From: Nitrosospira lacus | Lineage (GTDB): Bacteria; Pseudomonadota; Gammaproteobacteria; Burkholderiales; Nitrosomonadaceae | Assembly: GCF_000355765.4 (NCBI RefSeq) | Contig: NZ_CP021106.3 | Span: forward strand, 1,645,137-1,709,136 | Reading direction: 5' to 3' | DNA: 64,000 bases | Part shown: positions 57,701 through 64,000 of the stretch, one piece after another | Numbering within the stretch: position 1 is the stretch's first letter | How the letters are laid out: every line of letters begins with the position of its first letter | Translations under genes and position numbers: made by a program | Notes under the pieces: generated by a model | The model's input: only the letters and a program-made list of their open reading frames with translations | Told to the model about the DNA's origin: nothing | Databases searched by the model: none

Positions 57701-60700
57701 GGCAACCGCCATCGCCGGGATGATTGGAATCGCGATGACAGAACCGGTCGCGTTGATTGTTGCATTGCCGGTATTACTACTATGGGCAGGTTCTCCTGCC
57801 ATTGCCTGGTGGATAAGCCAGCCATTTCCCCCGCGAAGCACGGAATTGACCATCGGCCAAATCCACTTTTTGCGCCAGGTTGCACGCCGGACATGGTTTT
57901 TCTTCGAGACATTCGTCGGCCCGAAGGATCATTGGCTTCCACCGGATAATTTCCAGGAGCACCCCGTCGCGACGATCGCGCACCGCACATCACCGACCAA
58001 CATGGGGCTCGCGCTATTAGCCAATATTGCCGCTCATGACTTCGGTTATATCGGAGTAGGGCAGCTCATTGATCGTACGGCAAATACGCTTCGGTCGATG
58101 GAAGCGCTGGAACGGCACGCCGGTCATTTTTACAACTGGTACGACACGGAAACACGGGCGCCATTGACGCGCTACATCTCCACGGTGGATAGCGGTAACC
58201 TCGCAGGTCATCTGCTGACCTTGCGCGCGGGATTACTGGAAGCGGCGGATGGCCCCATCATTGGCAAACAGATATTTCCGGGACTGAACGATACGCTGCA
58301 GATTCTGGAGAAAACTGCTGGCGCTCCCGCGAGCTCGCTGGCGCAATTCAAACAGGCGCTTGTGACTGCAACCGGGACTCATCCTTTCACGATCGCAAGT
58401 GCAAGAGTCGAGCTTGACCAGCTGGCGGCATGCTCCAGGGCAATCATCGGCGAGATTGCCGAAGAACAGCCCGCTATCAGCCTTGGCGAAGCTCATGAGT
58501 GGGCGCAGATTCTGAACAGGCAATGTGAAGATATCCTTGCTGAATTTACCAGCTTTTCATCGCAATTCATGGCGCCCGCTACAAAGACCGGCAGGCATGA
58601 AATGAAGCATACGGCGGAAATTCCCTCACTGAGACTTCTTGCGGCGGAAGGAAATGAGCATGCGCGCCAGCGGCTGGATACGCTCGAACACCTTGTGCTT
58701 TTGGCGGGCGAAATGGCGCGAATGGAATATGGTTTCCTCTTCAACCACGCGCAACGGCAACTTGCCATTGGATACAATGCCGGTGAACGCCGGCTCGATG
58801 CAAGCTATTACGACCTGCTCGCCTCGGAGGCCAGGCTGTGCAATTTTGTCGCCATCGCGCAGGAGGAGTTGCCTCAGGAAAGCTGGTTTGCTCTGGGTCG
58901 CATGCTTACAACCGCCGGAGGAGAGTCGGCCTTGCTGTCCTGGAGCGGTTCGATGTTTGAGTATCTCATGCCGTTACTGGTGATGCCGACGTTTGACAAC
59001 ACGCTTCTCGACCAAACCTACAAAGCTGCGGTTGACCGGCAAATTGCATATGGTGAAGAGCGAGGGGTGCCGTGGGGCATCTCGGAATCGGGCTACAATG
59101 CTGTCGACGTTCAGTTCAATTACCAGTATCGTGCTTTCGGCGTCCCTGGACTGGGACTCAAGCGCGGCCTGGCTGAAGATCTGGTCATTGCACCCTATGC
59201 TTCCATGCTGGCCCTGATGATCGCCCCGGAGGCCGCCTGCCGTAACCTTCAGCAGCTTGCTTCCGATGACCTTGCCGGGAAATTCGGCTTTTATGAAGCG
59301 GTCGATTACACGCCATCGCGGCTGCGGCATGGTGAAACACGTGCCGTGGTGCGATCATTCATGGCTCATCACCAGGGCATGAGCCTGCTTTCCCTCGCCT
59401 ATGTATTGCTGGATCGACCGATGCAACGGCGATTCGAATCCGAGCCATCGTTTCAGGCAACGATGCTGCTGCTGCAGGAAAGGATTCCCAAGGCGTCGGC
59501 GCTCCGCTCGCACGCGGCCGAACTCCCGGACATTCGGGTGGCCAAGGAGCTTCCGGACATGCCGATGCGCATGCTTTCGAGTGCCAACACCCCCATTCCC
59601 GAAGTACAGCTTCTGTCGAACGGCCGGTATCATGTCATGATCACTAACAGCGGCGGTGGAAGCAGCCGCTGGAAGGATCTTGCGGTCACGCGTTGGCGGG
59701 AAGACAGCACATGTGACAACTGGGGTAGCTTCTGTTACCTGCGCGACATGGCGAGCGGGGAGTTTTGGTCAAATACGCACCAGCCCACATCAAAAGAAGC
59801 CAAGCGTTATAGCGTTCTCTTTTCCGAAGGACGGGTCGAGTTCCGCCGCCGTGACCTCGATTTCGATACTCACACCGAGATTACGGTATCGCCGGAAGAT
59901 GACATCGAATTGCGCCGCGTTCGCATCACCAATCGCGCCTGGACGCACCGGACCATTGAGGTCACTTCCTACGCGGAAGTGGTGCTGTCGACACCGGCAG
60001 CCGACGCTCAAGCGCCCGCGTTTGGCAACCTCTTCGTGCAGACGGAAATCCTGCACGAGCGGCATGCAATTCTCTGCAGCCGGCGGCCGCGTTCACAGAG
60101 CGACCCGGTACCCTGGATGTTTCATCTGATGATGGTACATGATATCGGCAGCGAGGCAACTTCCTATGAGACCGACCGCATGGCATTCATCGGGCGCGGG
60201 AATAATGTATCCCATCCACAGGCGATGACAAAAGCGGGGCCACTTTCAGGAAGCGTTGGTTCGGTGCTGGATCCGATCGTGGCCATCCGGCGGCGCGTAA
60301 GCCTGAAACCGGGAGAATCCGTGACGATCGATATCGTTACCGGAGCAGGCGATTCGCGCCATGCCGTCATGAACCTGGTGGACAAGTATCAGGATCCGCG
60401 TTTGTCGGACCGTGTATTCGATCTTGCATGGACCCACAGTCTGGTTGTATTACGGCAGCTCAACGCGACCGAGACCGATGCTCAATTATTTGGCCGCCTC
60501 GCAGGTTCGGTGCTTTATGCCAATGCTTATCTTCGCGCCGACGGCGCTGTTTTGAGCAAGAATCAGCGCAACCAGTCAGGGTTATGGGGATATGCCATTT
60601 CGGGCGATCTGCCGATCGTGCTGCTCCAGATCAGCGATGCCGCCAACATCGATCTCGTGCGTCAGTTGGTGCAGGCGCATGCCTACTGGCGCTTGAAAGG

Positions 60701-63443
60701 GCTCGCTGTCGATTTGATAATCTGGAACGAGGATCATTCGAGCTATCGGCAGCTTCTGCACGATCACATCATGGGATTGATTGCCGGCAGCGCCGAAGCT
60801 CATGTGCTGGATCGACCAGGGGGTATTTTCATCCGTCGCGCCGAGCAGATCGCCGCCGAGGATCGTATCCTGCTGCAATCTGTTGCACGCGTGATTATTC
60901 TCGACAGTAAAGGTAATTTGCCGGATCAAATAGCGCGCCGGATCCCCGGGGAATTGCCAACTCCGCATTCGAGGTGGGAGCCGGAGCGCCAGCCGGATAT
61001 GGTGCAAAACATTACACCTCCTCACCGCCAGCTTCTCTTCGACAACGGGTATGGAGGGTTTACTGCTGATGGGCGCGAATACATTATCACGACCCGGCGG
61101 GATCAAACGACCCCTGTGCCTTGGTCAAATATTCTGGCAAATTCACAATTCGGGACCGTCATCTCCGAGAGCGGCCAAGGCTACACCTGGGGCGAAAACG
61201 CCCATGAGTTCCGCTTGACGCCATGGAGCAATGATCCGGTTTGTGACGCCGGGGGAGAAGTTTATTACTTGCGCGATGAAGAAAGCGGTTATTTCTGGTC
61301 GCCGGCGCCATTACCCAAGCGTGGAGCGACGCCCTATGTTTCGCGCCATGGGTTCGGTTACAGCGTTTTCGAGCATACTGAACGCGGTATTACTTCCGAG
61401 CTCTGGGTTTATGTGGCGCTCGATGCCCCGGTAAAATTTGCCGTATTGAAAGTTCGCAATGAGTCCGGCAGGTTGCGCAAGCTTTCGGCAACCGGATGCG
61501 TCGAATGGGTATTGGGTGATTTGCCGGAGAAAAGCAGGATGCATGTCGTTACCGAAATCGACGCCGGAAGCGGCGTCTTTCTCGCGCGCAATCCCTATAG
61601 CAATGAGTTCTCGGGGCGCGTTGCTTTTTTTGATGCCGATGAGACGGTACGCAGTGTGACCGGCGATCGAACCGAATTCATTGGCCGCAATGGGGGATTC
61701 AAAAATCCGGCGGCGATGATGTCGGCGGACGCGCTTTCCGGGCGTGTAGGTGCGGCGCTTGACCCCTGTGGCGCCATCCAGATTCCATTCGAGCTGCTGG
61801 ATGGCCAGTCGCGGGAGATAAGCTTTTGCTTGGGTGCCGGACTTGATGCCGATGATGCCATCAAGCTCGCGCAGCGCTTTCGTGGAGCGGCCGTGGCACG
61901 TGAAGTTCTGGGGAGCGTACACCGGTATTGGGGGCGGACACTGGGCACTATACAGGTAGAAACGCCTGATCCATCTGTCAATGTGATGATCAATGGGTGG
62001 CTTGTATATCAGGTGCTTGCGTGCCGTTTATGGGGGCGTAGCGGATACTATCAATCCGGGGGGGCTTTCGGATTCCGTGATCAATTGCAGGATGTGATGT
62101 CGCTGGTTCACGCCGAGCCCGCGCTTGTACGCGAGCACTTGCTCCGTTCATCGTCCCGTCAGTTCATTGAAGGCGATGTTCAGCACTGGTGGCATCCGCC
62201 GGGAGGCCGCGGCGTTCGGACCCGCTGTTCGGATGATTATCTCTGGCTGCCCCTGGCGGTATGCCGGTATATTGCCGCTACCGGCGATATCGATGTGCTG
62301 GACGAATCCATGCCCTTTCTGGAGGGCCGCCAGGTTGGCGCCGATGAGGAGTCATACTATGATTTACCGGTTCGTTCTGAACAAGTTGCGAACCTGTATG
62401 AACATTGTGTGCGCGCAATCGTGCACGGCTTGCGATTCGGCGAGCACGGTCTTCCGCTGATGGGTAGCGGTGATTGGAACGACGGTATGAATCTGGTCGG
62501 GTTCCACGGGCGCGGCGAGAGTGTCTGGCTGGCTTTTTTTCTGTATGACGTGCTCATGCAATTTTCCAGCCTGGCCCGGCGGCGGGGCGATCCGGTTTTT
62601 GCTACACGCTGCAAGAAGGAAGCGAGCCTGCTGCGCAGGAATATCGAACGGCACGGGTGGGACGGTGAATGGTATCTGCGCGCTTTCTTCGATGACGGTT
62701 CTCCGTTGGGTTCATCCAGCAATCCTGAATGCCGGATAGACTCGATTGCGCAGAGCTGGTCGGTATTGACCGGAGCAGGTGCGGGCGAGCGCCAGCGTCA
62801 GGCAATGGCGTCTGTGGACCGGCATCTTGTCCGCCGGGACGCCGGCCTGATTCAGCTTCTCGACCCGCCGTTTGATCAATCAACCTTGAATCCGGGATAT
62901 ATAAAAGGCTATGTCCCCGGTGTGCGCGAGAACGGCGGCCAATACACGCATGCAGCCATCTGGGCAACCATGGCATTTGCCGGATTAGGTGATCATGAGC
63001 GCGCGTGGGAATTGCTGGCAATGATTAATCCCGTGAATCATGCGCGCACGCCGGAAGCGACGGCAATCTATAAAACCGAACCGTATGTTGTGTCGGCCGA
63101 TGTTTATGCCGTATCTCCTCATACCGGGCGTGGTGGATGGTCATGGTATACCGGTTCCGCAGGCTGGTTGTATCGGCTGATGCTGGAAACACTGCTGGGC
63201 CTGACTCTGGAGGAGGGAAAGCTGTATTTCAAACCCTGTTTGCCGGCGGACTGGGAAACGTTCACGGTGAATTATCGCTATCGGGAAACAGTCTACCGTA
63301 TTACCGTCTTGCAGATGGCCGGCGGGGAGGAAGAAGAGAGCCTCACGATTGATGGGGTGACGCAACACGATCTGTTCATCGCGCTGGTTGACGACCGCTT
63401 GCAGCATAATGCCCAGGTCCGGCTGGCAGCCTGCCGGATTTGA
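54765..63443 (+). CDS. ndvB: Cyclic beta-1,2-glucan synthase (NdvB/ChvB type)
   Basis: The 2892-residue inner-membrane enzyme starts, extends, cyclises and trims beta-1,2-glucans exported to the periplasm. The N-terminal region (about 1-405) precedes helices near 415-435 and 446-468. The GT84 catalytic domain (about 480-830) has DTDTQLPREA, ILSHDLLEG and RHRWIRGDWQL; more helices lie at about 840-925 and 970-1025. A glycoamylase-like domain follows (about 1040-1530; PWGISESGYNAVD). The C-terminus is a GH94 phosphorylase-like region: two similar beta-sandwich parts near 1610 and 2088, then an alpha-barrel with FGFRDQLQDVMSLVHAEP and general-acid motif GSGDWNDGMN (about 2566). Length is slightly above Agrobacterium ChvB and Brucella Cgs. 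Role in osmotic adaptation is expected from the family. Confidence 0.95.
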   Translation: MIVSRLLLPITARFRKIGKPDVPLSEELPLRSELFSADQMELYGGILAASHELSSARGTDQLLARLDENKNTLFHICSVLTEAVTADKPLTPAGEWLFDNFYLIEEQIRTTQRHLPKSYSRELPLVARGPSANLPRVYDIALQAISHGDGRVDTESLRRFVTAYQAVANLQLGELWAIPIMLRLALIENLRRVGIHVAAGRIDRNLADAWADEITKIAEKDPKSLVLVIADMARSDPPMTTPFISELARRLQGQGPTLALPLNWIEQRLAESNQTIEQMVQMGNQQQAADQVSISNSINSLRMLGAIDWRDFVETISVVEQTLREDPNGVYGGMDFATRDYYRHAVERLARASSVTEVEVARHALRLARDSAAKNDGAARAHVGFYLVDKGLPDLEQAAHVSLSIPEKFSRAGSRYPLFFYVGAIALITAGLTAALLLEAYADGADKWLLGAAGILSLFAMSQLAVAIVNWVTQLLVAPHSLPRMDFSEKIPAAFRTLVVVPTMLTGNSDVPELVEALEVRFLANRDDNLFFGLLTDFQDADRETLPEDESLLQLARAGIEELNKRYASTAEDDMIAAGTDGPFFLFHRPRRWNPLERLWMGHERKRGKLADLNALLRGAGSDAFSLIVGNTAELSAVKYVITLDTDTQLPREAAHQFVGSMAHPLNRARLDTTCADGTGAMVTEGYGILQPRVAVSLSSTNRSRYAWLFGGEAGIDPYTRIVSDVYQDLFHEGSFVGKGIYDIDAFEQALCNRLPENRILSHDLLEGCYARSGLLSDALLYEGFPSHYSADVSRRHRWIRGDWQLATWLWWHVPGMDADRHPNPLSALSRWKLLDNLRRSLVPAALTLLLLLAWMALPDAWFWTLAVIGVLAIPAVITVISDLLHKPSEMPLRQHMVATVRAAGRHFGQILFVLVCLPYEAYFSLDAIIRTHVRLLVTRRRLLEWNPSRHVERESDPEVADKARAGLGASFRTMWVAPATAIAGMIGIAMTEPVALIVALPVLLLWAGSPAIAWWISQPFPPRSTELTIGQIHFLRQVARRTWFFFETFVGPKDHWLPPDNFQEHPVATIAHRTSPTNMGLALLANIAAHDFGYIGVGQLIDRTANTLRSMEALERHAGHFYNWYDTETRAPLTRYISTVDSGNLAGHLLTLRAGLLEAADGPIIGKQIFPGLNDTLQILEKTAGAPASSLAQFKQALVTATGTHPFTIASARVELDQLAACSRAIIGEIAEEQPAISLGEAHEWAQILNRQCEDILAEFTSFSSQFMAPATKTGRHEMKHTAEIPSLRLLAAEGNEHARQRLDTLEHLVLLAGEMARMEYGFLFNHAQRQLAIGYNAGERRLDASYYDLLASEARLCNFVAIAQEELPQESWFALGRMLTTAGGESALLSWSGSMFEYLMPLLVMPTFDNTLLDQTYKAAVDRQIAYGEERGVPWGISESGYNAVDVQFNYQYRAFGVPGLGLKRGLAEDLVIAPYASMLALMIAPEAACRNLQQLASDDLAGKFGFYEAVDYTPSRLRHGETRAVVRSFMAHHQGMSLLSLAYVLLDRPMQRRFESEPSFQATMLLLQERIPKASALRSHAAELPDIRVAKELPDMPMRMLSSANTPIPEVQLLSNGRYHVMITNSGGGSSRWKDLAVTRWREDSTCDNWGSFCYLRDMASGEFWSNTHQPTSKEAKRYSVLFSEGRVEFRRRDLDFDTHTEITVSPEDDIELRRVRITNRAWTHRTIEVTSYAEVVLSTPAADAQAPAFGNLFVQTEILHERHAILCSRRPRSQSDPVPWMFHLMMVHDIGSEATSYETDRMAFIGRGNNVSHPQAMTKAGPLSGSVGSVLDPIVAIRRRVSLKPGESVTIDIVTGAGDSRHAVMNLVDKYQDPRLSDRVFDLAWTHSLVVLRQLNATETDAQLFGRLAGSVLYANAYLRADGAVLSKNQRNQSGLWGYAISGDLPIVLLQISDAANIDLVRQLVQAHAYWRLKGLAVDLIIWNEDHSSYRQLLHDHIMGLIAGSAEAHVLDRPGGIFIRRAEQIAAEDRILLQSVARVIILDSKGNLPDQIARRIPGELPTPHSRWEPERQPDMVQNITPPHRQLLFDNGYGGFTADGREYIITTRRDQTTPVPWSNILANSQFGTVISESGQGYTWGENAHEFRLTPWSNDPVCDAGGEVYYLRDEESGYFWSPAPLPKRGATPYVSRHGFGYSVFEHTERGITSELWVYVALDAPVKFAVLKVRNESGRLRKLSATGCVEWVLGDLPEKSRMHVVTEIDAGSGVFLARNPYSNEFSGRVAFFDADETVRSVTGDRTEFIGRNGGFKNPAAMMSADALSGRVGAALDPCGAIQIPFELLDGQSREISFCLGAGLDADDAIKLAQRFRGAAVAREVLGSVHRYWGRTLGTIQVETPDPSVNVMINGWLVYQVLACRLWGRSGYYQSGGAFGFRDQLQDVMSLVHAEPALVREHLLRSSSRQFIEGDVQHWWHPPGGRGVRTRCSDDYLWLPLAVCRYIAATGDIDVLDESMPFLEGRQVGADEESYYDLPVRSEQVANLYEHCVRAIVHGLRFGEHGLPLMGSGDWNDGMNLVGFHGRGESVWLAFFLYDVLMQFSSLARRRGDPVFATRCKKEASLLRRNIERHGWDGEWYLRAFFDDGSPLGSSSNPECRIDSIAQSWSVLTGAGAGERQRQAMASVDRHLVRRDAGLIQLLDPPFDQSTLNPGYIKGYVPGVRENGGQYTHAAIWATMAFAGLGDHERAWELLAMINPVNHARTPEATAIYKTEPYVVSADVYAVSPHTGRGGWSWYTGSAGWLYRLMLETLLGLTLEEGKLYFKPCLPADWETFTVNYRYRETVYRITVLQMAGGEEEESLTIDGVTQHDLFIALVDDRLQHNAQVRLAACRI

Positions 63444-63597
63444 ATCCAAGCGAAAAAGTGACCGGGCAGGAACGGATCGTGACGAAGCTGAAGACCGGTA
63501 TAGTGATTCCATTGCCCGAAAAGGGGTGAAATATGACCCGGTCAGGTACCTTTGCAGCCGATAAGAATTTTCAGGCTGGTTTAGTGAAGCATCCGGG

Positions 63598-64000
63598 CTA
63601 GGCCGCTCGCTGAGGCGGGCGCAGGCTGGCGCCTGAAGGCGTTGACTCAATCCACTTCGAGGGGCGCAGCGCTTGCGTAACCAAGGTATCAATGTGAGAG
63701 GAGGATGGACTGGTTACGGACATACGGGTGCCCGTGGCCGAATGCATGGGACGCATTGCGGTTTGTGCAATTCTTGCCGTCAGGCTTTGAGTATAACGCT
63801 GCAGCAAATAACGCAGCGGACTGCCAAGCTCGAACTCTCTTCTCAGATTAGCCGCCTTAAGGCGGTAGCTATAGCCACTCTTTTGTACAATTGCCTGGTT
63901 GGGTGCTGCTTTTCTTCCCATAAGCATGGCAATTCCGAATAAACCTTCATTGCCGATAATGGCAATCTTCTCGGCCATTCCGTCCTCCGTGGTTGCAAGG
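63598..64000 (-). pseudogene. Crp/Fnr-like regulator lacking its DNA-binding domain (5' end off window)
   Basis: The frame is open to the window edge (reading LATTEDG before the ATG at 63978), so the N-terminus is missing here. KIAIIGNEGLFGIAMLMG, then SGYSYRLKAANLRREFELG and LRYLLQRYTQSLTARIAQTA align with the complete Crp-like protein at 53385-54110. Where that protein enters its winged helix, this one diverges (MRPMHSATGTR) and ends after about 40 unrelated residues with no helix-turn-helix. It is probably a frame-shifted or truncated paralogue; a sensing-only protein is the alternative. Confidence 0.65.

Noticed and set aside
1-64000. CRISPR arrays, tRNA and rRNA genes
   Set aside because: No regularly spaced repeats and no cloverleaf or rRNA-like stretches were seen in the intergenic regions read.

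Overview
The window reads as chromosomal DNA of a betaproteobacterium, most likely an ammonia oxidiser of the Nitrosospira/Nitrosomonas group. That placement is an inference. It rests on the alaA-hom-thrC and dapA-bamC blocks, an SmbP-like metal-binding protein (a family I know from Nitrosomonas), moderate-to-high GC coding sequence and the general protein flavour. No rRNA, amo, hao or other decisive marker is present, and I found no tRNA or CRISPR array.

Layout. 1-4000: a large unidentified protein cut by the window edge, with its own good promoter, and a LapD-type c-di-GMP receptor. 4100-12700: a class II histone-deacetylase-like enzyme, then a sensory cluster made of a membrane-anchored UrtA-like urea/amide-binding protein, a 1375-residue hybrid histidine kinase (4-base overlap) and a REC-EAL phosphodiesterase, then an Mth938-like protein. 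12800-17300: alaA, hom and thrC. 17300-18900: AT-richer accessory DNA with an antitoxin-like fragment and a surface-adhesin-E-like exported protein. 18900-25200: an RND efflux operon on the minus strand in the order permease, adaptor, outer-membrane lipoprotein; the last has a repetitive C-terminal tail. 25300-26900: decayed DNA with a frame-shifted MBL-fold hydrolase, a tandem repeat and a transposase scrap. 26900-30030: a tightly packed operon of a CPA2 antiporter, a YbdK-type carboxylate-amine ligase and a class I amidotransferase. 30270-37860: housekeeping genes nadC, a GltB-like FMN protein, clpB (with a near-consensus heat-shock promoter), dapA and bamC. 37950-43000: a glycan locus with two glycosyltransferase-type proteins, an RgpF-like protein and a FkbM methyltransferase, separated by gaps with dispersed repeats. 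43050-47600: a small membrane protein, the Ku-LigD end-joining pair and the SmbP-like protein, with an 18-bp terminator between the convergent ligD and SmbP-like genes. 47760-49890: SRPBCC protein, short LOV photoreceptor and O-methyltransferase, probably one operon. 50400-54110: a small conserved protein, an AsmA-family protein and a Crp/Fnr-type regulator. 54765-63443: a giant cyclic beta-1,2-glucan synthase (NdvB/ChvB type), followed by a second Crp/Fnr-like gene that has lost its DNA-binding domain.

Two clusters look most worth attention. The UrtA-like/kinase/EAL cluster would connect an extracellular nitrogen compound to c-di-GMP breakdown, next to a LapD-type c-di-GMP receptor 2.5 kb away. 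The short-LOV cluster carries every residue expected of a working blue-light sensor. Both functional links are inferences from domain content and gene order.
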